From the NCBI GenBank assembly GCA_019096065.1, contig JAGUCH010000005.1, positions 868,001 through 932,000 on the forward strand: DNA of 64,000 nucleotides. Reading direction: 5' to 3'. A program made the position numbers and the translations under genes. The notes beneath the pieces are model-generated. The model was not told the DNA's origin. It saw only the letters and a list, made by a program, of their open reading frames with translations, and searched no databases. Source of the DNA: Paracyclopina nana (Eukaryota > Arthropoda > Copepoda > Cyclopoida > Cyclopettidae). Positions 22,171-35,380 of this stretch are shown here, piece after piece. How positions within the stretch are numbered: the stretch's first letter is position 1; each line of letters begins with the position of its first letter.

Positions 22171-22531
22171 TTTTGAGTAGGTCAAAAAATATGCAAAGAA
22201 AAAGGTCTGCACAATAAATGAATTTTAAAAAAACTGGATTATAAACAAGGTTGAATTATGAAAGCACCAAATACATTCAATTCTTTAAACACAGAGTTAG
22301 ATGTGAATTTCACACCTAAGTGGCTGTTAGTTTAATGATTTATTTGATTTTCATTTCAATGTTAAACATATGGTTTTTTATGAGACGAATTGGTAATGTT
22401 AACTGTTACATTCCAATGAAGCTATATAGCTTATAGCTTCATATTCTTGTCATAGAGAACTTTGCCAAACTCAAGGCGTGAATCAATAATGGAATTAGCT
22501 TCAGTTGTATGTAAGGGCATAAGTCAAATAT
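22171..22531. other. Convergent spacer
   Basis: This holds the 3' ends of the second myosin set (AATAAA at 22213-22218) and of the minus-strand channel gene (TTTATT at 22339-22344, AATAAA on the minus strand). No gene is seen. Confidence 0.55.
22213..22218 (+). terminator. Polyadenylation signal of the second myosin exon set
   Basis: AATAAA lies 43 bases after the TAA stop. Confidence 0.6.
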
Positions 22532-23734
22532 TTAACAATGTTTACTGAGAAACCAGCTGAAAAAGTCAGCTAAAGACAAAAAAGAAAGGCCCAAAGTCAA
22601 CCCTAGAGTTCCTCCAATTTCACTGATCAAGCTTTGCCCATCATAGCTGATAGTAGAATCATAATGGGTCACAATGGGGTCATCCAACTTAATGGATATT
22701 TTAAGAAAGTCTGACTTTGTTTCATTCATGTCATATGTGATTTCATCATGTCTAAGTTGGTACTTTTCTTGATTGCAAGCTTGCTTAGACAGACACTGTG
22801 TTTTAAGCTCTCGTCTTAAGGTGACATTCATAATAACTTCATTCAAGATGTTTTTAGCCTCTTCTTTAAAACATATAGGAAATCCATAGAAGTTTTCCAA
22901 ATCTTCCAAGTGTCTTCCATGGATGAAGATTTGAGGGCTGCAGGCAAACTTTTGGGCTATCATTGCAAACATAAGTCTTTCAGTACATGCCACCCTGGAA
23001 TATTCCTGGCAAGGCCTCCTTCTTGTGGCCACATTTGTCCAAGTTGATTTGGAAAAGCCCAAGATTAGAGCTTTGTTCTTATCTGTTGGACCATACATAT
23101 TAAAAAATATCTTTGGATGCATTTCATCCCCATCAGATAAGTCAAATTTTGAATGCACCATAATTACATTGGGTTGCCAAGGTTGGGCCTTGGTGTCGAT
23201 GTAAAAATTGATTGATGGGTTTCCCCTTAATTCTTCAATTGCAATGTATTCCCAGCTGGAATCGAGAGCCAAATCCAAGGTGTAGCAAGGTCCATAGTTC
23301 CTATGCATTTCATGTCTCCAGGCATGTTTGGACTTACTGGTGGACACTTCCTTCCCATCGATTGTTAAGTTGAAGAAGACTGTTTCAGGCTGAATTTTCA
23401 TCCTCTTCAGCATCTGGTCAAAGTCAAAATTGTCATAATCCTGGTCAAAGCATCCCTTTAAGTTGAGCAAATAGTTGTAATCGCTTAATCCGGAAGGAGT
23501 TGTCGACATTTTGCAAGAAGCTAAAAGGACTCTTTGAGGGTAGTACAAGTTACACAATGTGATGAATGGAAAAGAAATTATGCCCTCAGTGTCTCCAAAA
23601 GTCTGGTAAATATCTGTGGACAAGGGTTGGCCTATGTATTTTTCAACTGCTTTGTAACTCCAATACAGGAATAGGAAGAGGAAAGATGAAGCCAAAAGAT
23701 AGTAAAAGAACTTGCCAGTCTCTTGAGGCTTCAT
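22532..23734 (-). CDS. Intronless DEG/ENaC (pickpocket-type) sodium channel subunit
   Basis: A single minus-strand exon of 400 residues from the ATG at 23734; the frame stays open a little upstream without another ATG. TM1 is at about residues 8-30 (FYYLLASSFLFLFLYWSY), followed by the family motif FPFITLCN. The ectodomain has many cysteines. TM2 is preceded by YDGQSLISEIGGTLGLTLG, and the selectivity-filter position G-X-S reads GLS. These channels conduct Na+ and are gated by ligands, acid or force in neurons and epithelia. At 400 residues it is short for the family, and the cytoplasmic N terminus with the His-Gly gating motif is not in this exon. Either an upstream exon is missed (an acceptor-like TATAG lies near 23780 on the minus strand) or the gene is truncated. 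Being intronless beside a seven-exon relative, it could be a retrocopy. Confidence 0.82.
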   Translation of the reverse strand: MKPQETGKFFYYLLASSFLFLFLYWSYKAVEKYIGQPLSTDIYQTFGDTEGIISFPFITLCNLYYPQRVLLASCKMSTTPSGLSDYNYLLNLKGCFDQDYDNFDFDQMLKRMKIQPETVFFNLTIDGKEVSTSKSKHAWRHEMHRNYGPCYTLDLALDSSWEYIAIEELRGNPSINFYIDTKAQPWQPNVIMVHSKFDLSDGDEMHPKIFFNMYGPTDKNKALILGFSKSTWTNVATRRRPCQEYSRVACTERLMFAMIAQKFACSPQIFIHGRHLEDLENFYGFPICFKEEAKNILNEVIMNVTLRRELKTQCLSKQACNQEKYQLRHDEITYDMNETKSDFLKISIKLDDPIVTHYDSTISYDGQSLISEIGGTLGLTLGLSFLSLADFFSWFLSKHC

Positions 23735-26079
23735 TGCTGACAAACTGAAGCACACCAGTTGAAGAGTCAGTTCATCTATAATTCAAGATAATTGAAATTC
23801 AAGTTTAGTGCAAATACAGTGAATGCTTTCTTTGTAAGCCACTATGATTAGGCTCACTATAAATTGAGTGGCAGTGGTGACAAACAGTCAAAGTCATGGA
23901 AATATGTCAAGAGTTGTCCCATTGTTTGCCATACTATTCTCAGCAACACCCTGCTCGTTATGTACTGCAATGCCCAGCCCAACAACAACAACTTGCTCCG
24001 CATTAAAAATATGTGATCTTTGCTGCTGCAGTCCATTATTCCATAACATAATATTTCAAATAAAAATTATTATAAAATTATTTCCCTTTTCTACTTTTCC
24101 CCAGCAACTTTTGCCAAGAGAGTCACAAAACCTCTATTGTAAGGTTGTTTTTAGGTGGTTTATCCAAAGATTGTCAAAAAAAGTGATGGTTTACCTTCTT
24201 TTGTATCATTATTTCCTAGATGAACTTAAAGCCTAGATGGCTCATAATTCCCTCATCAGTAAAAATAGAGAGCACACCTGTTTGCAACTTATCATGATGC
24301 CATTTCAGAAAGGGCCAGAAGTTGACATAAAATGCCAGAAGTTGTCCAAAAGTCAATCAGTTGATGATCAACATTCTATTTATTATTTAGGGTATTTAGT
24401 GGTATCAAGCAGATGCTCAGTATGGTGGTGACAAAGTGGGCCATGGTAATATTTTGATCAGGAGGAAAGCCTCATGTTAAGAACTTGTTGTACTATTTCT
24501 AGCTCTTCTGGAATTACATAGCTTGCCTAGCCTTACCAGAAGAGGAAAATATGCGTGTGAATGGAAATATTTAGGTTTGACAGCAAGCAACATCTTTTGT
24601 GAAAGCCTCAGCAACTTCATCAAAAGGACAAAAATGATTTTTTCACATTTTTTTCTCTTTTGACTTTCAAGTGCAATTACATTGAATTCACCCACTAAAA
24701 CTGTAACAACATAGCTTCACAATTCATAACTTTGGCCTTACTTAATTGGGCTTTAATAGAGTGGTTACGTAATCATGCCACATGGTTGCTTTCTTTGCTT
24801 TTATTTATTGAGCATAAAATCCATTAATTATGTCATAGCATTAAGTAAGCCAGAAGTGTACTTGCTTGAGTAGCTCCAAGAATTAGGAGGGCTCTTTTCA
24901 CCTGGTATAGAGCAATTAATTAATCACGTTATCACCCTTTCACTAAGCATCCACTAAAAACCTGATTGCATAAGTACTTATACTAATTACTTCTGCGCTT
25001 AAGTACAAACAGCATCAAAGTACTATGTCAAAAAGGCCTAATTTTGGCATACAAATGAGTGATGTTTGATAATTTTAAAACTTCAAGCATGAGCAAATTT
25101 AGCTATTGATTGAATTGATGACGGAGTTTTTAAGTAGGTAACAACTTTGGTGAGTAAACAGGCATTTTATAAGGGCTAGAGCATCAATTGCGCTGGTGAA
25201 GAGAAGAAAGCCCTTCGGTCTATTCACTCCTCTCAGTCATCTCTTAAAAGAGGCAAGTAAACTACTACTGTAGTAGTGCTCACTTACCCCTATTTGAGCG
25301 TGAAAATATGGGTAGTTTGCTGACACTAGCAGTTTCCTAGCCCATCCATTAAAATTCACTCTACTAGTTAACATCACTAGTTTTTTGCAAAATAATCAGT
25401 GGTCATTGATGAAGCAAAGAAATATCGTCAAAAAAACAAAACATTAATCAATGTGTCCTGAACATACAAGAAAAGTCTAGTGAGCACTTCAATTTGTTTT
25501 TGCCAAAAAAGAAACTTAAGAAGCAAACTCTCAAAATTCAATCAATTTTGAAGCCTCAGCGGCATCAACTCAGTTAACGTTAAGCATTGCGAAAGGTGAG
25601 GAAAATCAGCATGCTTTTTATGCCAAAAAATGTTGAAGGCTCTCTATGAGTACACCAGACTCAGTTGCATTAGCAAAGTCAGACTGGATCTGGTTACTCA
25701 AAAGCTTGTACTGGCTATGTAATTTTTCTGCTTTTGAGAAAACAAATAGCTATTACCTTATGTAACATTTCTTAGCATTCACAAAGTGAAAGGAAGGCTT
25801 TGAGCATTCTATCCTCTCATTTTGCAGCCCTCATTAGTTGCAAAAGCATATTTTCTTACAGGATGTTAAAAAAAGCAACACAGGATCAGGTCACATGAAA
25901 AGCTCAAGGATTGCCAGTTGATGTCAGTCTTTTGCAATGCAACTGAGCACCACTTACTTTCAAGGAGCCTCTGACATTTTTTGTAGAGAAAAGCAAAAAT
26001 ATTGTTTTATGATTTTATGCAAAAAATATGCCGATGATCTAATCTGATTCTCCATAGATATACATTAAGTTATTCACAC
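23735..26079. other. Gene-free region between two channel genes
   Basis: The two DEG/ENaC genes diverge from here. The sequence is A/T-rich with only short open frames. No exon, RNA gene or clear repeat is seen. The missing N-terminal exon of the minus-strand channel, if it exists, should be here. Confidence 0.5.
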
Positions 26080-29000
26080 ATGCATCTCAATGCCACTAGC
26101 CTGAAAATGAGCCCAACCAAGCAAAAGAGGCATGTGGTGATTATGCCAGGGGAGCATCCAACAGTGAAAAATACATTCGAAGACTTTTGTGAGCACACTA
26201 GTTTACATGGGTGGCAGCATATTGGCAGGGTTAAAACTAGGAATGGTAGACTAGTGTGGCTGGTCATAGTGGTTGCTTCATTAGGCGTGGCCTCAGTGTT
26301 TCTGGCCACAGCTGCCAAAGACTTTGCTAACCGGTCTGTGGTCACAACCATTGACACCACCACAGCCTCACTGCAGGTAAGCTAATTCTGGCAAGGCCCC
26401 CAAAACCTCAGCTGAATTTTCCAAGTCATGGTCTTTCCTTCATTGGGCAGCTTCATTTGAAATCCCAGCAAGAAAGTTTACTGACAGCAAGTAGCTGAAC
26501 TAGAATTTTGGAAAAATCAACACTTCTCATTCAGCTGTTAAGGAGTCTTTTTGTGCCAGCTAAGATTTTGGGGGGTCAGGCTGAATCCCTGAGGGCCAAT
26601 GAGTAACTCACAACAATAAAGCAAGAATTAAGCAGAACTACATTCAAACATTTCTTTTGTGTGGAAATGTGTGTGGTGGCCTTCATCAATATGAAGACAT
26701 TTATTGATGGGTTATATTGGCCAATCCTCATACACACAAAAAATTCCATCTTCTAAAATCCATCATGCTGAAACTAGAGGACAAGTGTTTGCTTTCCATT
26801 CTTATTTCCTGAGATTTATTTTCTCTTTCAAGGAGTCCAGAACTTCTTGGTTTTCAATGAGCTCTCACATTCAATGGAAATCCAATCCCAACAAAGCCAA
26901 AAATACCCTAGAAGGCCTTTATTAGACTTTTTTCCACCACTTGTGAAAAATTCAATGTGGCTGTAGCACTCATAAGAAAGCTCTCAAAGTGTCACTACAA
27001 TAACATAAACTGACTTTCCTCAGGACACTCTAGCTTAAAAGATGCTACCTACCAAAGCTGAAAATGATGTAATCTTTTTTGAAAAAGAGAATATTTCCGG
27101 TTTTATCAAGCATGTAATCCATCACTCAGAGGCTCAGCTTTGTAAAGCCACTGCACATAAATCTCAAGATTCAATTTAGTAATAGAAATTGGCAACATAA
27201 ACTTGGCAACTCTGACTGAGGAATGGAGAAAAATTCCTTAACCAGAATTGTCACTACTGATTTTAGCTATGACTTATTTCAGTTGGATTGCATTTGTTTG
27301 GTATGGGAGATTTTTTAGCCATAAGTGACAGAGTTAGGCTTTTATTGTGTATTGACAGAGCTTTGTGCAAAAGTTAGAGCATGTAACTTTGCTGTTGATT
27401 GCTTAGTGTTCCTCCATGACTTTTTTTGAACAACCTTAAAGCTTGGACCAAGGCTTGGCTGTCTTATGAATGAGGAAAAGAACCTATGTGCAAATAATGG
27501 CAAGATACAACTGCAAATATAATGCTCTAAATATGATCAAAAATAGTACACTGAGATTTTTTTGCATGACAGTATCTGTTAAAAACTTTTGCTATCTTCA
27601 TGGTTAACTGAGCTTTGTCAAAGAGCGTCAAAGTATTTATGAAATACATTTCCTTTGTTAAGAAACCAGCATTGAGCCGAGGAAAAGTTTTGTAGTTTGG
27701 GGAAATATCAGCCATTTACCTCATAAAATTGTAATTCTGCAAAAGTAGAGAGGACAACACAATTCCTCATGGGAGAATTGAGGTCACTTTTCTTCGGTTT
27801 TACCAAACTTGTTCTTTGGATGCTCTAAAATTCAAAAAAATATTTTATGCAAAAAAGAATTATTTTAACACAAAGCATCATCAGTTGGTAGCTAGGTCAC
27901 TTCTTGGCCAAAAATGACTAAAAAATCAACATATGACCCAAGCTAAAAATAAATTCAATAAAGTCATATAGTCTGTAGCTTACATTGATTACAAATGCAT
28001 CCAATCATAGTAGAAGTGAAGTAAGATACTTCCACAGTCCCCCAGAGATACAGAATTTGTGTGCATTTGCAAATTGAGCATTAATGAATGAATCCAAAAA
28101 GAGTTCTTCCCTCAAGGTCAATTTTCTCTCTAATCCTTATAAGATTGCCCAGAATCCTCCACATAAACCACAATCAAGTAAATTGGCCCATTTTTCACTC
28201 AAAATCCAATTCCTTTTTTGCACTTCTTTTGCTGAAAATTTTATTTGCAGGCTACTTTTATAGATTTGTTAATTCTGTGCTAGTAGTCTTTTCCTGTGTA
28301 GTAACATGAATATTCCAACTTTGGCCCTCTCTGATCTTTGGCATCAGCTCTAATTGAGAATGACTTGGGATCTACGTCAATCGTTGTTTACCTATGAAAA
28401 AGGAGCGCCAAAATTCAAATCTCTTATTCACGAACTTTCATTAAAGCATGCCTAGATGCTGCCATATGAGAAACTTGGTATGTCCTTGTGATGAGAGACG
28501 CAATTTAATAACTTTCTAGCAAGGAATTGTGGCTATTGTGGAAGTGTTTCATGAGAAAAGAAAGCATTTTTTATTTGCTCAACAATGTTTCCTTTCTTTT
28601 GGGGTCACCATGCTCAAATGAGGAGAGTTTGGGGGCCAAACAAAAATCTAAAGAATTGCAATTTTTGCTTCATGAAAGGACTCAAAAGCAGAAACTTCAC
28701 CATCATTCAAGCGATGATTGAAACTGTCAATGCAAGGTAAAAAAAAGCTATAATAATTTTGGATAATTGCTAAGAGAACATAACGTTTGGATAAGCAAGC
28801 AATTTTTCTTTTGTCACACATTGTCAACATCAATAAAAAGCATAATCATGACATGCTTTCTATATCGCTGAACAATGTTGAGTTATAAGTAAGCGTACTG
28901 CATTCTAACCACAAATATAATTGAGTTTTTTCTCTCATTAATCATTGTTACATTCCTCCATTTCTTCTACCTCTTTTGACTTGATTTACCTAGTTCTTTT

Positions 29001-32000
29001 GACTGCCAAGATTTTAAGGCCCTCTTAAGCTTGAATGATATATCAATAATTAGAATCTTGACACTTGATGGCTCAGATGTTCAAAAAACAATTAGTAAGT
29101 GGAGAATGATGAAAGCATTGTAACTAAGTGGAGCTATTCATAGGGCAACAAATCTCGCATCATATTTTTTCCGACCATTGTACATCAATGACGCAAGCAA
29201 GTCACATTAATGCTTTTTGAGGAGATTGTCACTTGGTGACAATTACCAATTTGCTGCTGATTACAAGCGTACTGAATTCCGAGCAATTTTCTTAAATTAG
29301 CTCAGATTGCCAAGTTAATCCACCATCGAGTTACGATGACAGCATTGTAACCTGAGTTTATTGGCATGTTAAACTCAATAGAGGTAAAGGTTGTTCTTAA
29401 TTTGACCAAGATAATTGATAGCCATGTTGAGCCTCTTAATTGTAAAATGAGCTCCATAAAGAAATGTCAATTTAACCTTATCTAGAAAATATGGACCCAA
29501 TTTTTCCTATACAAAGCTAAGCCTTCACATTATTTTGTTATTGAAAGTAATACTAGATAAATCCTCAAAGATAACTACAAGCGACTACTTTTTCACCTTT
29601 ACCAAAGCCTTACAATTGCCATTTTCTTTACATCCAAGCAAATAAAGAAACCTAATGGAGCAAAGGCTAAAGAGTTGAGGCCCGCAAGTGGAATCTATGG
29701 AGTCTATTTGGATTTAAAATTTGCCTCATTTTTCAGGATGTCTTTTTCCCAACTGTCATTGTGTGCAATATCAACCAAATCCGGAGCTCACTCTTCAGGA
29801 GCCTTGGAGTGTCCAATGAAAGCGATATTGACCTGCTGTACAGCCAATTTTATTCAGGCATGGACAGGAATCTGACCCAAAAGGAGCAGGAAGCTGTTCT
29901 CAGAATAGCCACGTCAGAGGTAACATATTTTGACAAGCAAAATAAGAATATTTAGTGACACACTTTCAGAGCCAATTTCAACCCCTTTTTTCAAAATCTT
30001 CACTTCACGGTGGTTCAAAAAGCCATTTTCACGCTCATGTGAAATTCCGCCAAATCGCCAAATTCTCATTTTGACGCCAATTTTCAGATTCTTTTTGGGA
30101 GAGCTTCTTAGCCATGAAAATAGCTCAAATTAGTGAAAAATGACAGAAAAGAGTTGAAATTCATCTTTAAATTGAAAATTTGTTTGAAAAAGTTTCCATG
30201 AGGAAAAACAGTAGAACAGCAAATTTTGCCTACTTTCAGGATTCTATAACTTTCCTTTGACATTGAATGACATTTAGATATTATTGCTATCATGATAATC
30301 AGACCCCATTTAATGATTATTCATCAAAATTGGCTGCGGAAATGTGCGGAATTGGGAGCTCTGAAAGTCAATTTTTAGCTTAGAGCCCTATGAAAATTGA
30401 CTTCGACGATTTCGCGAGTTTTTTCCCCGTGCGCGTCTAGAAGGGATTTTGAACCACTGTGCACTTGAATTTTGATTTCTAAGCCAGCTGCATGTCACCA
30501 TAACCGGTATATTTTAGATGGTACAAAAATGAGCCTTCTTACCTTGCATTTGGTTCCGATTTTTGGCCTCGGGCTTTAGGTTGGGCTGATCCTCGGGCTC
30601 GATCAATATAGCCTCAGGTGTCACAGTTGGCCTGCGCCGAAATTCGGGCATGACGCGCGCCGAAATTCGGGCATGACGCGCGCCGAAATTCGGGCTTGCC
30701 GCGCGCCGAAATTCGGGCTTGTCGCGTGCCGAAATTCGGGCTAAACGCACGCTTATTTTCATCGCTGGCCCGATTTTCGTCCGCGATGGGATCTGTTTAG
30801 ATATTTGTTTACTTTTCGCTTCTCATTGAATCTGGTTTGGCGTTATGTGCGGACTGTGAAGTATAGCCACCAAAATTGACTCAAAAATGCCAAAGTTTGA
30901 AAATTTGAGAGTTACTCACGGTTTCCCAAAGTACAAAAAAGCGGCATTTTTAATTTTTGAGCTCATATTTACAAATGGCCGACGTGATGTAATGACAGCG
31001 CTTCTTTTGAGCATATTTAAAGTTTGTTTTTTCATTTGATCAAAACATAACAATTCTGCTTCAATTAACCAGTTCATGGTGAAACGGCTGATTAACCACT
31101 GGAAGCTCTACTCGCGCACAAACACAACCGACATTGACGTGTCCTCCATTGACTGGCGGGAATTTTTGAAAAACAACACCGAGTTCATCTACAACTTTGA
31201 CTATGTCAAGGACATGGCAGTTGAAAATCCCGGCGACAGCCCCATCATTTCTGCCCGATTTGGCTCAAAAGCCATCAGGGAAAATGCCACGGACTTTCTC
31301 CCATTTTTCGGCACAGACTTCGGCTTCTGCTCGCTTGTCAAGCCCCAGGTAAACAATGCCTTCTGGTAGCACTTTTTTGCCGTACACGCAAACTCAAAAG
31401 AGATGCCATCATCAATCCTCTTTCTCTTTTGGATACAGCTCAACTTCAATGCCACATATGACCATTTGGCCTTCAGCAGGAAGATGTTTGGACCCAAAAA
31501 AGAGCCCATTTCCTACAGTAGGCTGATAAGGCCTGGAGCCAAGGTTGGCAAGGCCAATGGCCTTCGGTTGTTGCTAGATGCTGAAACCTTCGACTACACC
31601 TTCCATAAGAGTGCTTCGGAAGGCTTCAAAATGGCCGTCCAGCACCATTTGGACCAACCCCTGATGTCAGTGAAGGAGTTGGACATTTCTCCAGGCTTTG
31701 AGACCCAAATTGCTGTCTCCCCAGTTTTGTATGCCACGACGGACGAGGCCAAGCACAGGTTTGACCCTGAGGAACGAGGGTGCTACTTTGAGGGCGAGCT
31801 CACCTTCAAATACTTGCCCAGCAGCTTGTACAGGTATGCTATTTGAAATGGCCAAGCTGGAAACGGTTCCCTTGGGTAGAAAAGGCTTCTTTTTTGCTGT
31901 CAGAGCATATAATGTATGGGAAATTGTGAATTCAGGTGGTGAGGTTGTAGGGCTTGACATTTGGCTGCTGGGATTTGAGATGCAAATTTCTGCTGGTCAT

Positions 32001-34870
32001 GTATGTGACACCTTTTGATGACGCAATATTCACAATTTGGGAGCCTTAATTATGATATACTAATCTGGCCCTGGTTATTTGCAAAAAAAAGCCAAAAAAG
32101 CCAGGCGACATTATTAGGCCTTTTCTTCAGCCGTTAAGAGGCCAATTTTCAAGCAAGTCACGAAGATGCGATAGCAGAGCTAAAGTGGCAAACTTTGTTG
32201 CAAAATTGTGGAAATTCTCCATTAAAGGACATTGAAAATTGCATTTTCTCTCTTAAATCAAGTCCAAAAACTTATGAAACGGCAATTTAGCCAAATTGAG
32301 TATTTAGCTATGACTAATCTTCTGTGCACATTTTTCAAAAGACAGTAAGTTTTTTTTGACTTTTTCGAGCCAGCAGGAAATATTAGGACAGTTTTGGAAT
32401 AGTTGCGAAGCTGGGAAAGAGAGGAAGTGGCTTTTTTGCAAACTTTTAGGCGTAACACACTCAGAAAGTTTGGTTTTTCTCTGGTTGCATGGACTTGTTT
32501 TAAAAGTGAGAAAAGACAGGCTAATCTGCTTAAAAAGGGTTCAAAATGTACAAAAACATTTTTTCAAAATAAATACTTCCTTTTTTAAAAAGCACCGTGG
32601 CAAATAAGATTTTAATCGTAGCAAAAATTATTTTAATGGTTCGCTAAGATGGCTTCATTTCATACTTTTTTGGCCAATTTGTTAAGCCTCGAATTTAGAG
32701 GATACAAGAATGCTTGAAAGTTGCCAAATTTAGCTAATGAGATTTCCCTTTACATACAAAGTACTGACAAAAAGTTTTCTATTGCTTTTAGGGTTATTTG
32801 CGCACATTCTGGATTTCTTATTAGACTATTCTAACACTTCATTTGTCTGTCAAAATGAATTAAATTGAAAAGAGAAAATTAGTTTTGAAGTTTCAAAGAA
32901 ACCGTTCAATTTTCTCACTTTTCCAAAATAAATAAATAAAAAATTACCACATCCAAATAGTAGACAAATAATAAGTTTCCTTTTTATGAAAACACTCATG
33001 TATACCTGATACCATCCAGCATAATTTGTTTAACATACCCCTCACGTTTCTGGTATATCATCATGGCTCCTTTCATTGGCGCTCTCTAGAAATAAATCAA
33101 CTTCCATAAAAACATGAAGAAAATTATGTGGGATCTTGGAGATGGAAAGCCAGAAAATAACTTGTAATGCCCTTTAAACTAATTGGCTCGAATAATTCAA
33201 GCCCAGAACTTGGACATCTAAATAGGAGTTTTTTAACTGGATTTTGCAGATATGACATCAGCAATTGCCTGTTTGAGGCCACTTATGAAAAGGTGCTGGA
33301 TGAGTGCAAATGCACGCCCTACTTTCACTGGGCTGGCGTGAAAGAGCATCGAAATTTCTGCCGTGGACAATCGCTGCTCTGCATGAATGACATCTTTTCC
33401 AGGCTGGGAGAATACAATGAAGTCGAGTACTTGCCACCTGGGGCCAAAGAGGCGGAAAATGGCTCGCAGAAAACCATGAAAAAGTGCTTAGCAGCTTGCG
33501 AAAATCAAGTGAGTCCCTTAATTTAGCTCTTTTTGTTTGTCCTGAGAAAGTGTCTTTAAAGTCCTTAGAGAGCTTGCCAAAAGTCACATTAAAGTCTCAT
33601 AATTTAAGTCACACCGAAAGCCCAATGCAAGTAATGAATTGTAACCTTATCTTTTTTAAAGAATATCAAAGTCACTTAAACACTAGCAAAGAAGGCCCTT
33701 AGAAATTTACATGAAAGTCGTTAGGAAGTAGCATGAAAGTCAAATAAAAGTGAAAAGAAAGCTGCTTAAAAGTCACATCAAAGTTAAAAGAAAGCTGCAT
33801 AAAAGTTACATAAAAGTTAAAAGAAAGCTGTATAAAAGTCACATCAAAGTTAAAAGAAAGCTGCATAAAAGTCACATGAAAAACCTATGACAGCAACAGG
33901 TAAATACCAAAAGTCCTTACCTATTAAATAGCCCAGCACTTAAAAAGAAACATGAAAGGAATACATTTAAGGTAAAAGGTGAAAAGCACAAGGAAGTACA
34001 GCAGCCTGGGTCCTTTGAGAATTACCTGAAAGTACCCAACAAAAGATGTCAAGAGCATTACATGATTGGTTTTGTTTCAGATCAATGAGGTTGCAGTGAC
34101 AACCTCACGTCTACCAAACAGGGAAACGTTTTTAGAGTGGCCAGACTTTTGCCACGTGATTAGCAAGCTGGTGCAAACCTGCCAAGGCTGGAAAAGGCCA
34201 GAATTGGACGACCGCTATCCTCAGATGTGCGATCTGATCCTCTCACTGAAGCAGGAGCAAATTCAGCCCGTCAATTGCGACTACATAAGGCAGTACGACA
34301 ACGCTACAGTGCAATACATTCTGCGGGACCGGCTGTACAGGTATGCCAGGGAAAACCTGGCACTGGTCAACATTTACATCAAACAACCTGTGGTCACCAA
34401 AATCCTCAGGTAATTCTGCACATTTCTTATTTTATGCACTTCTGCCAAATTCCAGCAATTCCCCCCACTTTTGCCCATTTTTCCATTTTTTGCATTCCAC
34501 AGTACTTTTGTTTTGCAGGGATCAACGCATCCCTATCATTTGGTTTGTGGCCAACTGCGGCGGTATTTTAGGGCTATGCATGGGATTCTCCATTGTGACT
34601 GTGTTTGAGGTGTTCCATTGCCTGTTCAAGTCAGTCATCTTTAAAATGTGCATTTTTTGCAAGACATCCATTACACAGCAACATCAGCAGCACCAGCAAA
34701 CAATGACCTCTTCTTCTTTGAGGCGGCCAAAAAAGGAGGTTGCCATGAACAATGTGGTCATCTCCTTGGAGGCTGCTGATGCTGCTGAGGTCGGAAACGA
34801 CCAAGAAGAAGAGTCTCCCCTCAGTAGGCAGCCTCTGGCCTCAACTTGCTCAACTCCAACTTACTTGTAG
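26080..34870 (+). CDS. DEG/ENaC (pickpocket-type) channel subunit, seven exons
   Basis: Exons are 26080-26376, 29737-29919, 31073-31348, 31439-31833, 33250-33508, 34081-34409 and 34519-34870, for 696 residues, all in frame. The His-Gly gating motif is present (TSLHGWQHIG, His43-Gly44). TM1 is at about residues 58-80, followed by FPTVIVCN. The large ectodomain includes a region with QHHLDQPLMSV and GCYFEGEL and a cysteine-rich part (CLFEATYEKVLDECKCTPYF). TM2 is at about 585-616, with the selectivity filter GFS at 602-604. The cytoplasmic tail has Gln/His runs and acidic Ser-rich sequence. The product should be a Na+-permeable trimeric channel subunit at the plasma membrane. It is longer than most insect pickpocket proteins because of its ectodomain. 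Intron 1 (3.4 kb) and intron 2 (1.15 kb) are long. The start could also be the in-frame ATG at 26107. Confidence 0.9.
30633..30755. repeat. G/C-rich 23-bp tandem repeat, about five units
   Basis: Units share GCCGAAATTCGGGC separated by variable CATGACGCGC-like spacers. The core GCCGAAATTCGGC-like word is itself nearly palindromic. It lies in intron 2 of the seven-exon channel gene and is far more G/C-rich than its surroundings. Confidence 0.85.
33735..33880. repeat. 33-bp minisatellite, about four units
   Basis: Units contain AAGTTAAAAGAAAGCTGCAT and AAAAGTCACAT in constant order. The first unit is more diverged. It lies in intron 5 of the seven-exon channel gene; related AAAGTC words extend upstream to about 33540. 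Confidence 0.8.
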
Positions 34871-35380
34871 CATGAACAACTCAACTGTCTATATTCTGCT
34901 TCAGATGAGAATAGAGCATAAATAAATCGCTAATTTTCAAATTATTTTTCTCTGACATATGCATCTCTTCATGTAATGAGTAATTAAGCCTTTTTTTGAA
35001 TTATGCTAAGCACATAACCAGTCCGCCTTTCCCAGAAGCAAACTAATTGTACCCTTGCTAAAAGCTGCTTTTCATCTTTGTTGTAGATTTCTTGAGTGCA
35101 TTTCACTTAGTTATAAATTGTGGCAAAGTTGTCACTTTAGATGCTCCTCTCCATTCTGGCAAAAAATCTCCTGCATGATATGCTTAAATCTCAACTAACT
35201 TCATGAGCCAAAAACGGAACAATCAAAAGAAGTAGTCACTCAACCTCTCTCCATGGAATTCCTGGTCAATATTGTCTATAATATCGATAAATAATTATAG
35301 TGATTAATAATAGTAGAGTTGTGCTCATCGAGTCAAAATGATAGGTGGGGTTAGGGCGACACAGAAATAATTTGGTGAGT
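34871..35380. other. Convergent spacer
   Basis: This holds 3' UTRs of the channel gene (AATAAA at 34921-34926) and of the minus-strand DLGAP gene, for which no clear signal was found. Nothing else is recognised. Confidence 0.5.
34921..34926 (+). terminator. Polyadenylation signal of the seven-exon channel gene
   Basis: AATAAA lies about 50 bases after the TAG stop. Confidence 0.6.

Noticed and set aside
26704-28833. Several 60-75-codon frames in the first intron of the seven-exon channel gene
   Set aside because: They are short, unconserved in appearance, and lie inside a confidently spanned intron.
30514-30762. Minus-strand open frame of 82 codons rich in Arg, Ala and Ser
   Set aside because: It reads through the 23-bp G/C-rich tandem repeat inside a channel intron; the periodic peptide has no other support.
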